Positions 1 through 8,781 are shown, counted from the first letter of the stretch. The stretch: 64,000 nucleotides of DNA from Dictyobacter alpinus (GCF_003967575.1 NZ_BIFT01000002.1:2666001-2730000); one strand, 5' to 3'. The notes: a model not told the origin generated them from the sequence alone. Translations and numbers: made by a program.

Positions 1-1
1 A

Positions 2-2131
2 TTAGTGGAAATTATTCTTCTTGATATCTACTGCGCAGCCAGGTTCGATGGAGATGGCTCCTCGGGCGTTGTCGATCAAGGTACAATTGTCGATGGTGCC
101 GCGTCCGTTGGCGGTGACAATGACACCGTAGTCCTGGCCTTTACTGATAGTGTCGCGTTGGAGCTGGGGATCTCCACCGCTGGCGATGGCGACGTTGGCC
201 GCCTGGTTGGCGAAGATGTCGCAGTATTCAAGTATCCCTTTGCCGTTGTCGGTCACGATGATGCCATGCTGCTGCGCTTCATGGATGCGGCAGAGGTAGA
301 AATAGGGCGTACTACCAGTCGTAATGGAAACATTATCGACGCCATTGGCGAAAATTTCGCAATCCTGATACGAACCCTGGCCTTCTTGCAGGATTTCAAT
401 ACCATATTTCTGGTTATCATGCAGCTGACAGCGCAGGAGCAATGGATTGCTCTGGTTATTGACCGTGACAGCGGCATAGCCATGGTGATGAATATCACAG
501 TCCTCAAAAGTGCCACGGCCCAGGTCCTGAATGAGCAGCCCGTAGAGCTGACAGTCGTAAACGTTGCAGTGGCGTACGATGGGGTCGGCCCCTATCGTGA
601 CATGTATCCCGGACCGGCTATGGTTGAAGATATCGCAGTATTCAATGGTGGCATGGGCGTTTTGTGAGATTGCGATGCCATGACCTGCGCTATCGTGGAT
701 GGTGCAGTAGCGAATAGTGGGATTGGTGTTGGCGTTCAGGATGGTGATACAGGAAGATGAAGCTGAGCTGATATCGCAGTTTTCAATAAAGAGTTCACCC
801 TCAGTAATATGGATTGCGCGCCAGGTCTTGCCTCTCGGACCCTCGGGACAACGGATGGTCAGTCCACGCATTGTGGCGGAACTGGTCTGCATGACGACGC
901 AGTGTGAGCCAGCGCCCTCAAGTACGACCTGCTCGCGTGGTCCATTGGCGATGATCTCAATCGGTTTATCCAGGATAATGCTTTCTTTATAGATACCTTC
1001 GCGTAAAAAGATAAAGGTGCCCGGCTCCGCTTGCTGTATAGCTTCACTCAAAGATGTATAGTCGCCGCCACCTTGCTGTGCCACAATAATGCTGGCCCGT
1101 GGTTCAAGGGTAAGTGGGGTTGCTGGTAAGCTCGTAGTGGTAGTCGATATCCTGGGTTGGACAGGTTGTACCATCTGTCGAATGCTGGCGGTCTGTTGCA
1201 TCTGCTGGACACGTTGTAGTTCCTGTTTGACTACACCTGTATCCTTTGGTCGCTGCTGCTCTTTCATCTCCAGCATCTGCATAATCAATTTTTCCAGTGC
1301 CACATTCGCAGGTACCGTTGGATCCAGCTCTGGTGGCTGTTGCAGAAATGGTGTCAGCCCTGGATGAATGCCGGAGCACAATTGATAGAGTGTGGCTCCC
1401 AGGCTATAGATATCTGAGCGAATCGTCGTCTGCATCCTGCCATACTGCTCGGGCGCCGCATAGCCGGGTGTACCAAGATTCATCGTATCTTTGCTCTGTC
1501 CAGGTTTAAAGAAGCGGGCGATGCCAAAATCGATCAGATATAACTGCCCATCGTCCGTGAGCATCACATTATCTGGCTTCAGGTCGCGAAAGATGATCGG
1601 TGGCTGATGGCTATGCAGATAGCCTAATACAGTACATAACTGGATCCCTAGTTCGACCACCTCTTTGAGAGGAAGCGCGCCACCAGTAGTCTTCTCCAGC
1701 CGCTTCTCAAGCGTCTCGCCATCGATATAGTCCATCACCAGGTACCAACGTCCATGTTCCTCAAAGTGATCATAGATACGTGGCAGATTAGGATGTGAGA
1801 GATTGGCCAGCAGCGTCGCTTCATTGCGGAAAGCCTCGATAGCCTCCTTTGTCTCGTCCGCATCCAGTCCACGCATCCCCATCTCCTTCACCGCCCGATG
1901 TGTATTATTAAAAAGTTGGTCCTCTACCAGATAGATAGCCCCAAAGCCACCCTGTCCCAGCTTTTGTAGAATGTGATAGCGCTGCTTTAACGCATAAGCA
2001 GAAGTCAGCAGCCCCGTAGCCGTATTCGTAGTTGTATAAGTAACTTGAGGTTGTCCACACGCATAGCAGAATTTAGCATCCAGCCGATTAGTGGCCCCAC
2101 AATTATCGCAAAACCGTACAGATGAATTCAT
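2..2131 (-). CDS. Zinc-ribbon Ser/Thr protein kinase with C-terminal beta-helix
   Basis: A 709-residue Hanks-type kinase; the stop codon is the second to fourth base of the window, so the gene is complete. Residues 8-25 form a zinc ribbon (C8, C11, C22, C25). The kinase domain spans about 52-310: glycine loop GQGGFG, lysine K82, catalytic loop FRDLKPDN (RD at 182-183), DFG at 201-203 and an APE-type segment at 226-228. The usual His of HRD is Phe, but Asp and Lys are present, so activity is expected. After a Gln/Thr-rich linker, residues about 345-709 show repeated 22-25 residue turns of the kind IxxCDIxxN, typical of a right-handed parallel beta-helix (NosD/pectate-lyase-like). No transmembrane segment is evident, so the helix is probably a cytosolic binding or scaffolding surface. 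The substrate is unknown. Confidence 0.9.
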   Translation of the reverse strand: MNSSVRFCDNCGATNRLDAKFCYACGQPQVTYTTTNTATGLLTSAYALKQRYHILQKLGQGGFGAIYLVEDQLFNNTHRAVKEMGMRGLDADETKEAIEAFRNEATLLANLSHPNLPRIYDHFEEHGRWYLVMDYIDGETLEKRLEKTTGGALPLKEVVELGIQLCTVLGYLHSHQPPIIFRDLKPDNVMLTDDGQLYLIDFGIARFFKPGQSKDTMNLGTPGYAAPEQYGRMQTTIRSDIYSLGATLYQLCSGIHPGLTPFLQQPPELDPTVPANVALEKLIMQMLEMKEQQRPKDTGVVKQELQRVQQMQQTASIRQMVQPVQPRISTTTTSLPATPLTLEPRASIIVAQQGGGDYTSLSEAIQQAEPGTFIFLREGIYKESIILDKPIEIIANGPREQVVLEGAGSHCVVMQTSSATMRGLTIRCPEGPRGKTWRAIHITEGELFIENCDISSASSSCITILNANTNPTIRYCTIHDSAGHGIAISQNAHATIEYCDIFNHSRSGIHVTIGADPIVRHCNVYDCQLYGLLIQDLGRGTFEDCDIHHHGYAAVTVNNQSNPLLLRCQLHDNQKYGIEILQEGQGSYQDCEIFANGVDNVSITTGSTPYFYLCRIHEAQQHGIIVTDNGKGILEYCDIFANQAANVAIASGGDPQLQRDTISKGQDYGVIVTANGRGTIDNCTLIDNARGAISIEPGCAVDIKKNNFH

Positions 2132-2239
2132 ATCACAATTCTTTTCATGAAAAACTGCAATTGATTATAATAGCCTCCTAACGATAGCACGCCATAAAAA
2201 TGATTGTCAATCTATTGAGGCTTCAGGTAATCAGTGGCC

Positions 2240-2278
2240 TTGACAGTGTTCTCATTCTTGTTTATACTACTCAGTAGT
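2240..2278 (+). promoter_or_regulatory. Sigma70-type promoter with overlapping palindromic operator
   Basis: TTGACA (2240-2245), a 17-nt spacer and TATACT (2263-2268) form an excellent promoter. A perfect palindrome ACTACT-c-AGTAGT (2266-2278) overlaps the -10 box. It lies about 50 bases before the TetR gene at 2327, so autorepression of the three-gene operon is the natural reading. Confidence 0.75.
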
Positions 2279-2326
2279 TCATTGAATAATATTTCAATGA
2301 AAATTATTTCAACTGAAGGAGAGATA

Positions 2327-2914
2327 ATGACCCGTCGAGCACAGCAAGCCGAAGAGCGTCGAGAGCACCTGATTGATACAGCCCTCCACCTCTTCGCCGA
2401 GAAAGGTTGGAACGCGACCTCTATCCCTGATCTGGCCAAAGCAGCCGGGATTGCGCAAGGACTAATGTATCATTACTTTCGCAATAAAGAAGAGTTGTTG
2501 CTGGCCGTGATTGAGCGCCATAGCTTTCTGGCGGAATTGAAAGTCTTGCTCTCTGCCTCGTCTGAGCGTCCGGCCAGGCAAGTGTTGCCAGAGGTTGCGC
2601 AAAACTTTGCCCTGCTACTGCAGCAAAAGAGGGATCTGGTGCAGATCTTTATTTGTGAAGCACAGAAGAATCCAGAGGTTGCGCGTCATCAAGATGCACT
2701 GATTGAGGGTGGTGTTGAGATCCTTACAAGCTATCTGGCGGTGCGCATGGCAACTGGAGAGTTGCGACCGCATGAACCTGCGCTGACCGCTCGCACGCTG
2801 CTTTACACCATTTTCATGTCACAACTCATCCATGTTTCAGGGCAGCTGCACATCCCTGATTTTGTGCAGTTTTTGCTACAAGGCATTCTGAGTCCAGAAG
2901 AGCAGACGCATTAG
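2327..2914 (+). CDS. TetR/AcrR-family transcriptional regulator
   Basis: 195 residues from the ATG at 2327, chosen because GAAGGAGAG sits just upstream; a longer frame from 2234 would run through the promoter. The N-terminal helix-turn-helix is clear (about residues 10-55: LIDTALHLFAEKGW, TSIPDLAKAAGI, GLMYHYFRNKEEL), followed by an all-helical ligand-binding domain. It is the first gene of an operon with a flavin monooxygenase and a metallo-hydrolase, and a palindrome overlaps its promoter. It probably represses the operon until an aromatic or drug-like ligand binds. The ligand is unknown. Confidence 0.9.
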   Translation: MTRRAQQAEERREHLIDTALHLFAEKGWNATSIPDLAKAAGIAQGLMYHYFRNKEELLLAVIERHSFLAELKVLLSASSERPARQVLPEVAQNFALLLQQKRDLVQIFICEAQKNPEVARHQDALIEGGVEILTSYLAVRMATGELRPHEPALTARTLLYTIFMSQLIHVSGQLHIPDFVQFLLQGILSPEEQTH

Positions 2915-3022
2915 TCACGCTCTTCTGGCATCTGTCCAGCTGTGATTGCTGCCAGGAAACTATTGAAAATAGAAGTTTAGCTACAATGTTATAGGCGGAT
3001 GTCTACGAAAGAGGTTGTCCTT

Positions 3023-4645
3023 ATGAACGTACAGCAACACCCTGTCCTTATTGTTGGGGCGGGTCCATCAGGTATGACATTAGCATTGCAATTAGCACGT
3101 TATAATGTACCATTGCGTATTATCGATAAGCATGCTGAGCCCCTGCAGCTCTCTAAGGCGGCGGCTATCCACGCACGAACATTGGAAATTTTTGCTGATC
3201 TTGGCGTGATTGATACATTTCTGGCTGAAGGTCAACAGGTTGATATCCTTGCTCTACGGACACGCTATAAGGATAGGCTGCGACTGGATTTCAGTCGCTT
3301 AAAACATACTCCTTATCCTTTTATGCTTGATTTGCCGCAATACCGTACTGAATATATCCTGATGAAGAAATTGGAGGAGATCAATATTCCTGTTGAGCGT
3401 GGTGTGCAGCTGGTTGGTATGCAGCAGAACGCGGATGCGGTGGAGGCGCGCTTGCGCCATGCGGATGGTCGGGAGGAACAGGTGAGCGTTTCCTGGCTGA
3501 TCGGGGCCGATGGCGCCAAAAGCACCGTACGCACCCTCGCAGGCATAGATTTTGTGGGTGAGGCCTATGCTGACGATTGGGTGCTCTGCGATGCGAAGAT
3601 TAGTTGGCCGCTCCCACGCAATGAGATGACCTTCAGTGGTGATCGCGAAGGCATTTTCGGCGTTTTTCCGTTGCCTGGAGAGAATACTTACCGTATGGCA
3701 TACACCCAGACGCGTGACCGTGCAGGTCGCCTGGTTGAGCCAGATAGAGAAGATGCCCAGCATAGCCTGGAACGTACAGGCATAGATGGAAAGGTGCTGG
3801 CGGCCGAGCAGTTCTGGACCTTTAATCTCGCACATCGCCAGGTGACAGATAGTCGGCAAGGACGCATCTTTTTGATTGGCGATGCGGCCCACATCCACAC
3901 GCCTTTTGGTGGTCAAGGGATGAATCTGGGTATCGCCGATGCCTATAATCTGGGCTGGAAGCTGGCTTATGTTTTTCATGGAGATGCGCACGATGGGCTG
4001 TTAGATAGCTATCAACGCGAGCGTGCCAGTGTCATTAAAGGAGTCATCCGCACAACCCATCTTGGGGTCACCGCGATGTTAATGAAAGAAGGACGTCAGG
4101 CTGCCGCGCGCGATCTGCTCATGCAAGCCGTAGGTAGCTCGTATATTCTACCAAAATTCCTCACATTCTCCTTCTCTCAGCTTGCCCATCATTATCGTCA
4201 CTCGCCAATTGTGAAGGGACATGCTTTACGCTTGCAAGCAGGCGATCGTGCGCCAGATCAACGCTTCTTTGATGGTATTACCCAGTCCTATCAGCATCTT
4301 TTTGAGCTGATAAAGGGAACACAACATACCTTGCTGCTCTTCATAGGAGAAAAGCAGAATCAGCGTGCGGCGTTATTGCAACTGCTTACTGAGAGCGCGC
4401 GACGTTATCCAGGTATCCTCGATATACGGGTAATTGGTACATCCTATCAACGTCCTGACTGGCTACCAGAGGATGTGCAATATTGGAGTGATCGTGGTCG
4501 TGATCTCTCTTTATACCATCAATTTGGCATTACGACCGCCTATCTTGTACGACCGGATAAATATCTTGGCTTTATTCAGCCAAATCCTGGTTGGAGTGAG
4601 CTCGATCACTATCTCCAGCAGATCCTGACAGGTTCTACACGCTAA
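3023..4645 (+). CDS. FAD-dependent aromatic-ring monooxygenase (PheA/TfdB type)
   Basis: About 540 residues from the ATG at 3023, which has GAAAGAGG 8 bases upstream; an in-frame ATG at 2999 is possible but has a poorly spaced ribosome site. The protein has the dinucleotide fold GAGPSGMTLAL at the N-terminus, a GADG motif (about residue 160), the FAD ribityl motif GDAAHIHTPFGGQGMN (about 285) and a C-terminal thioredoxin-like domain of phenol-hydroxylase type. Such enzymes hydroxylate aromatic rings using NAD(P)H and O2; relatives include pentachlorophenol and rifampicin monooxygenases. Its place between a TetR regulator and a metallo-hydrolase suggests inducible detoxification or catabolism of an aromatic compound. 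Substrate unknown. Confidence 0.85.
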   Translation: MNVQQHPVLIVGAGPSGMTLALQLARYNVPLRIIDKHAEPLQLSKAAAIHARTLEIFADLGVIDTFLAEGQQVDILALRTRYKDRLRLDFSRLKHTPYPFMLDLPQYRTEYILMKKLEEINIPVERGVQLVGMQQNADAVEARLRHADGREEQVSVSWLIGADGAKSTVRTLAGIDFVGEAYADDWVLCDAKISWPLPRNEMTFSGDREGIFGVFPLPGENTYRMAYTQTRDRAGRLVEPDREDAQHSLERTGIDGKVLAAEQFWTFNLAHRQVTDSRQGRIFLIGDAAHIHTPFGGQGMNLGIADAYNLGWKLAYVFHGDAHDGLLDSYQRERASVIKGVIRTTHLGVTAMLMKEGRQAAARDLLMQAVGSSYILPKFLTFSFSQLAHHYRHSPIVKGHALRLQAGDRAPDQRFFDGITQSYQHLFELIKGTQHTLLLFIGEKQNQRAALLQLLTESARRYPGILDIRVIGTSYQRPDWLPEDVQYWSDRGRDLSLYHQFGITTAYLVRPDKYLGFIQPNPGWSELDHYLQQILTGSTR

Positions 4646-4680
4646 ATATTGATCTTTATAAAGAGAAAGGGTTTGAACGT

Positions 4681-5397
4681 ATGAAAGGCAATAGACCGGT
4701 GATAGAGCCTATAGCATTAGGTTTTGTCAATGCGTATATTATCCATGGAGAGCGAGATGTGCTGGTGGATACTGGTCTCCCCGGCATGGCCGATAAGCTC
4801 CTGGATGAATTGAAGAAGCGGAATGTGTCCATGCAGGACATATCGCTCATCCTGCTCACCCATGGACATTCTGATCATGCAGGCAACGCAAATGAATTGC
4901 GCCGGCGCTTGCATGTACCCGTGGCGATCCACGCGCTGGAAGTGGAATGGATGAGGCGTGGCCTGGCTCCGATACCACGTCCTATTCGCCCTATTGGCCA
5001 TCTGATCAAGGCGATTACAAAGCCGAACATTGAGCCGTTTGAACCTGATATCTTGCTAGAAGCAGGCATGGCTCTTTCACCATATGGAATCGCAGGACAG
5101 GTTATCCACACACCAGGACATAGTCCCGGTTCCATTACGTTTCTGCATCCAGAAGGCATCGGCATCGCTGGAGATGTGCTGGCTGGCTCCCTCTGGCGGG
5201 AGAATCATCCGCTCTATCCTTTTTTTGCTGACGATGTCCCGCTCCTGCATCAAAGCATTGCGAAGCTTCTTCGTGCCTCGGTTCAGCGTGTTTACTTTGG
5301 GCATGGTCGTCCCTCTAGCTTGCAAGAGGTTCAACGTCGCTTTGCAGCCCGTGTCGCTTCTGTTAATGATCTAGCGTTTTCCGGCCAACACTCTTAG
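4681..5397 (+). CDS. Metallo-beta-lactamase-fold hydrolase
   Basis: 238 residues, with GAAAGGG upstream of the ATG. The canonical metal motif THGHSDHAG is present (H61, H63, D65, H66), followed by HTPGHSPGS, the bridging Asp in IAGDVLAG and a late FGHG. This set is typical of the large glyoxalase II-like branch of the MBL fold, which hydrolyses esters, thioesters or lactones. It lies 35 bases after the flavin monooxygenase and ends at a strong hairpin, so it is the last gene of the TetR operon. It may open a ring or hydrolyse the oxygenated product, but that is inference from context. Confidence 0.85.
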   Translation: MKGNRPVIEPIALGFVNAYIIHGERDVLVDTGLPGMADKLLDELKKRNVSMQDISLILLTHGHSDHAGNANELRRRLHVPVAIHALEVEWMRRGLAPIPRPIRPIGHLIKAITKPNIEPFEPDILLEAGMALSPYGIAGQVIHTPGHSPGSITFLHPEGIGIAGDVLAGSLWRENHPLYPFFADDVPLLHQSIAKLLRASVQRVYFGHGRPSSLQEVQRRFAARVASVNDLAFSGQHS

Positions 5398-5414
5398 TCA
5401 ATACCGAGATCGCG

Positions 5415-5476
5415 AAGCGCAGCCTGTGATATTGCATATAGTCTTAAGAGACTGCATTTGCTGTCAGGCTGCGCTT
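5415..5476. terminator. Hairpin between convergent genes
   Basis: Perfect 12-bp arms AAGCGCAGCCTG (5415-5426) and CAGGCTGCGCTT (5465-5476), with a small inner hairpin AGTCT-TAAG-AGACT in the loop. It lies between two convergent genes and is followed by a T-rich stretch, so it probably stops transcription from at least the operon side. Confidence 0.65.
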
Positions 5477-5489
5477 GCTCTATTTCTAC

Positions 5490-6116
5490 TCAATGTGTTT
5501 GCAGGACAAATGTCCCTTTTTCATTGTGGAAGCGCACATGATTATTTTGAAATGAGACATCCATATCCATCTGCTTGCTTCCGGCGCTGCCAGGTATGAA
5601 GTTGATATTGACCGGGACCAGATCGGCCTGCGCTCCCCATATCTGTGGACCCAGGAAGATGCGGGCGTGCGCAGGATCTCCACCGGGCATCTCGATGATT
5701 TCGACCCGGCCATGATCGTTCAGGGCGATAAAGTGGCTGGGAGTGGTGCCGCTCTCATGGCCCACAAACGCGTCGGTCTGGACGGTTCTTGGCCGTCCAT
5801 AGCGCATATCATCATAGGTAGTCATTCCCCAGCCAATAGCTTGCTGGGCCAGCCAGAACACGAGTAGCATGCCGAGCATGGTCAGGCCAGCGATCAGCGA
5901 CCAGTGAAAGTTATGCCTCTGTGCGTATGGCTGTTCCCTGTGCTTTGTTAACTTCTTCGCAGGAGCGTGACTCCCGGTTGTATGTACTTCCTGTCTAGGA
6001 AGTGTCCTTGACGCTCTGGGCGTCACAAAGCGCACCTCTTCCGTCTCTGCCCCGATCGGCCGATGGCGCAGCGCACTCGGTCGTGTAATCTCTGATGTCA
6101 CCACTGGTGCTGGCAT
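5490..6116 (-). CDS. Single-pass membrane protein of unknown function
   Basis: 208 residues; GAGGGGAG lies 6 bases before the ATG. The first 80 residues are polar and basic, with many Pro, Thr and Arg. One membrane helix follows (about 85-107, SLIAGLTMLGMLLVFWLAQQ), then a roughly 100-residue domain with beta-strand character, predicted outside the cell. I recognise no catalytic motif. The arrangement (disordered cytoplasmic tail, one helix, compact outer domain) is common among lineage-specific Ktedonobacteria proteins. No operon partner. Confidence 0.7.
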   Translation of the reverse strand: MPAPVVTSEITRPSALRHRPIGAETEEVRFVTPRASRTLPRQEVHTTGSHAPAKKLTKHREQPYAQRHNFHWSLIAGLTMLGMLLVFWLAQQAIGWGMTTYDDMRYGRPRTVQTDAFVGHESGTTPSHFIALNDHGRVEIIEMPGGDPAHARIFLGPQIWGAQADLVPVNINFIPGSAGSKQMDMDVSFQNNHVRFHNEKGTFVLQTH

Positions 6117-6701
6117 AACAATCTCCCCTCTTACTATAAATGAATCAGTAGCTAGATAAAAACAAAGAAATAATCACATTTCCGAGAGGGAGGTAGAACC
6201 ATTCTCTTATACAAAAGTGTAGCTGATCAGCCTGGATGGCCGCTAGTAGTTTATCCACAACTTTTTGTTGAACTATGTGGAAGCTTTGTGTACAACTCCT
6301 GAAGACATGTGTATAAGCGGTGTAATCCTGTGGATAACCTATGTTTAGAGTATATTGGGTACACTGCAGTGTGCCCATTTTTGCAACGATATGCATACCA
6401 TCGTGGACATGCTCAGGTACTTTGACATAGGGTGAGGAGATGGCGATTATGATTTTAAACAGGTGCTTTGACAGGGGGCGAGGAGACGGCCCACGTGAAC
6501 GTCCCTCATCATGATCATGTTGGGGATGATCTATCGTGACTTGAGATGTATGAGGGGATGGGCCCATGGCTACGCTTGCAAAAAAATGAATGGCACCCTC
6601 CTGGGAACACAAACTTGACTGTTCATTGTTATATACATTAGCATCATGTAGAGATGTTTTTTTAGAGCTACAATTCCATACAATTAAAGGAAGAGACATA
6701 C
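6117..6701. other. 585-base noncoding region ahead of msrB
   Basis: No convincing gene lies here; the one long reading frame (6145-6762, minus) has no family features and runs into msrB. The region holds a DnaA-box cluster (6251-6337) and, 20 bases further on, an inverted repeat GGGTACACTG/CAGTGTGCCC (6357-6376, one mismatch) centred on the perfect palindrome ACACTGCAGTGT. A possible -35 TTGACT (6615-6620) precedes msrB, but I cannot fix a good -10. Confidence 0.6.
6251..6337. promoter_or_regulatory. Cluster of DnaA boxes
   Basis: Four sites of the TTATNCACA type lie within 87 bases: TTATCCACA on the plus strand (6251-6259), and on the minus strand TTGTACACA (6287-6295, one mismatch), TTATACACA (6308-6316) and TTATCCACA (6329-6337). 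The three minus-strand sites start exactly 21 bases apart, about two helical turns, so they face the same side of the DNA. Binding by DnaA is inferred from the consensus. No dnaA, dnaN or other replication gene is nearby. Confidence 0.55.
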
Positions 6702-7085
6702 ATGAACAAATTGACACCTCAAGAAGAGCGGGTAATTCTGCATAAGGGGACTGAGGCCCCATTTAGAAATGAATATGATGAATTTTTCGCAGATGGAACA
6801 TTCATCTGTCGTCGTTGTAACGCTCCTCTTTTCTCTTCGGAGAGCAAGTTCAATAGTGGCTGTGGCTGGCCCGCCTTTGATGAGAATTATCCTAATGCTG
6901 TACGCCGCGAGACGGATGCCGATGGTTACAGGACCGAGATTACGTGCGCTAATTGTGGCGGCCATCTGGGACATGTCTTCACAGGTGAGCGTCTGACGGC
7001 CAAGAATACACGTCACTGCGTCAACTCTCTGTCGATCCGCTTTATCCCTAAAGGCAAGGAAATTCCTGCTACTATTCACGAGTAG
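6702..7085 (+). CDS. msrB: Peptide methionine (R)-S-oxide reductase MsrB
   Basis: 127 residues, starting after AAAGGAAGAG. It reduces the R epimer of methionine sulfoxide in proteins, using thioredoxin. The two zinc-binding CxxC pairs (C36/C39 and C82/C85), the GCGWPAF motif (54-58 region) and the catalytic cysteine C106 in RHCVNSLS are all present, so it is a full-length, active-looking single-domain MsrB. No msrA is adjacent. It stands alone between the DnaA-box region and a bidirectional hairpin. Confidence 0.96.
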   Translation: MNKLTPQEERVILHKGTEAPFRNEYDEFFADGTFICRRCNAPLFSSESKFNSGCGWPAFDENYPNAVRRETDADGYRTEITCANCGGHLGHVFTGERLTAKNTRHCVNSLSIRFIPKGKEIPATIHE

Positions 7086-7097
7086 TTCTTACTATAA

Positions 7098-7141
7098 ATA
7101 AAGCGAGCGGTCTGGTAACTTTGCCAGGCCGCTCGCTTTAT
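7098..7141. terminator. Bidirectional rho-independent-type hairpin
   Basis: Perfect 13-bp arms ATAAAGCGAGCGG (7098-7110) and CCGCTCGCTTTAT (7129-7141) with an 18-base loop lie between the ends of msrB and the convergent transporter gene. A and T tracts at both edges suit termination in either direction. Confidence 0.75.
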
Positions 7142-7173
7142 GTGAGGACTATATTATCTATCCTCTGTGGAAG

Positions 7174-8142
7174 TTAGTATACTTCGCTTTCACTTTTGCT
7201 GGATTGTGATGGCTCCTGTGACTGAAGCGCATCCTCTCCATGTAGCAATGCAGGCTGCTTGCGACCGGATCCAATTTTGCGTGGTAAGCGCAGTCCGACC
7301 ACAAAGCCGGTTCCCAGTAGAATAATCCCGAAGCCAATAAAAGTACTTAGAGTTACCGTTTCATGCAAGAAGAGGGCGCCCCAGAAGATACTGAAGAAGG
7401 GTACCAGAAATGTCACAGTCATCGTATTGGTAGGTCCAACATTCTCAATCAGGCGGAAATAGAGCAGGTAGGCGAGGGCCGTGCACACCAGCGCCAGACC
7501 AGCGACCGAGATGATCACAGAGAGATCGGGAACGTGCCGAGCTGGGAATGCAGCTGTAAACGGCAGCAAAAACAGGCCCGCCCCTAGCTGACAGCAAGCC
7601 GTCATCGCCAGTGGACTGGCACCTTTCATATAGACTTTTGTATAGACGCCGCCAACTCCATAGAATGCTGAGGCGCCCATCATCGCCAGGATGCCCAGGA
7701 TTACTCCCGATGTAAGTGGCAGTGGGCTCCAGCCTACCAGTATCCCCACACCAATAATTCCCAGTAGCAGCCCCAACATCTTTTTAAGGGTCAGGCGATC
7801 CTTGATCCATAGGGCCGCCACAATTGCGCCGAACAGTGGTGTGGTTGCATTAAGAATCGCAGCCAGTCCGGCCGTCAGAAACAGTTCTGACGTCGCTATA
7901 AGCGTAAAAGGTAGCGCTGAATTGATAATACCTACAATCAGATAATGCCGCCAGCGAGCGCGCAAATCCAACGGCCGTCCGATAGCTTTGACGTATAGTA
8001 GCAGGGCCAGGCCCGCGATCATTGTGCGTAGTTCGATTAATACTACCGGTCCAAGTACGGGAGACGCGATACGCATAAATAGAAACGAGCCGCCCCACAT
8101 CACCGCCAGCAAGAAAAGCATCCCAATGTCTTTGACTTTCAT
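7174..8142 (-). CDS. DMT-superfamily (EamA) transporter
   Basis: 322 residues with about ten hydrophobic helices in two repeated halves, the hallmark of EamA/RhaT-type permeases. The N-terminus has the usual AVMWGGSFLFMRIA pattern, and the second half starts near GVILGILAMMGASAFYGVGGVY. The last 40 residues are a polar cytoplasmic tail. Family members export amino acids or small metabolites across the inner membrane; the substrate cannot be read from sequence. TTGAGGA lies 10 bases before the ATG. It is a single gene facing msrB across a shared terminator. Confidence 0.9.
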   Translation of the reverse strand: MKVKDIGMLFLLAVMWGGSFLFMRIASPVLGPVVLIELRTMIAGLALLLYVKAIGRPLDLRARWRHYLIVGIINSALPFTLIATSELFLTAGLAAILNATTPLFGAIVAALWIKDRLTLKKMLGLLLGIIGVGILVGWSPLPLTSGVILGILAMMGASAFYGVGGVYTKVYMKGASPLAMTACCQLGAGLFLLPFTAAFPARHVPDLSVIISVAGLALVCTALAYLLYFRLIENVGPTNTMTVTFLVPFFSIFWGALFLHETVTLSTFIGFGIILLGTGFVVGLRLPRKIGSGRKQPALLHGEDALQSQEPSQSSKSESEVY

Positions 8143-8260
8143 ACTCGATTGTCCTCAAGTTCTGTCCAGCTCATGTGACTTTTTCAGTACAAGAGTTAGT
8201 ATAGACGAGAATGGTTGAGGATGCTATCCGAATCTTGCGGTGATAGTAGATAAACGTCTA

Positions 8261-8659
8261 TCAATCTACTGGTAAGTTTCTGAGCTGGCGTATAAATTTC
8301 TTGCGCCCCATTCCGACCCGGCCTGATGTCTCTGCTGCAGGTAAGTGGCCCAGAAAAGTAAGAGGACGACCTTGATCATCCAAGGTGTAGAATCCGTTAT
8401 ACTTTCGTCCTCCAAGCGCTATGGAGGTGGCGATGAGTGGTAAAAAAAGCATCATCATGCGCACAATGGGTGATACTGCTGGCCGCACGCGTGGATCAAC
8501 AAACCAGCCCAGGCTACGTTCGAATGGCGAAATAACCAGATAATAGAAGATATGTTTGCGGGTCACCCCATAGCCAATGTTGTTTTCTTCGGCAGTTCTG
8601 CGCGGCCAATAAGAGGTGATGATTAGTTTCTTCGGAAAGCGTTGATCAATTTTTTTCAT
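8261..8659 (-). CDS. Hypothetical protein with one hydrophobic segment
   Basis: 132 residues; GAAGGG stands 7 bases before the ATG. I do not recognise a family. The start is strongly basic, residues about 66-82 (VRMMMLFLPLIATSIAL) could be one membrane helix, and the rest is polar with a Gly-rich stretch. The good ribosome site and protein-like composition support a real gene. No operon partner is evident; the DMT gene starts 118 bases downstream on the same strand. Confidence 0.6.
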   Translation of the reverse strand: MKKIDQRFPKKLIITSYWPRRTAEENNIGYGVTRKHIFYYLVISPFERSLGWFVDPRVRPAVSPIVRMMMLFLPLIATSIALGGRKYNGFYTLDDQGRPLTFLGHLPAAETSGRVGMGRKKFIRQLRNLPVD

Positions 8660-8781
8660 TGAGAATCCCTTCTATACATATCATAAGCAGAGCTATAATA
8701 ATACTTTAATCTATCCAGTAGCGACCTGTACTAAATTTAGCTTATGTGATGAAACGTTACTTATAATACGTCCGTGATTCT

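Noticed and set aside
5..667. 220-codon plus-strand frame inside the kinase gene
   Set aside because: It is the mirror of the repetitive beta-helix coding region; the kinase is clearly the real gene.
3299..3991. 230-codon minus-strand frame opposite the flavin monooxygenase
   Set aside because: Its existence follows from codon usage of the real gene; it has no protein-like motifs.
5102..5110. Exact DnaA box TTATCCACA
   Set aside because: It lies alone inside the MBL coding sequence; isolated sites occur by chance at this frequency. The same holds for 11954-11962.
6170..6181. Possible third copy of the 52-bp repeat (TAATCACATTT)
   Set aside because: Only 11 bases match and neither GACGTCA nor the rest of the 18-mer is present.
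6145..6762. 205-codon minus-strand reading frame
   Set aside because: It spans the DnaA-box region and the start of msrB on the opposite strand, has no recognisable family and no ribosome site.
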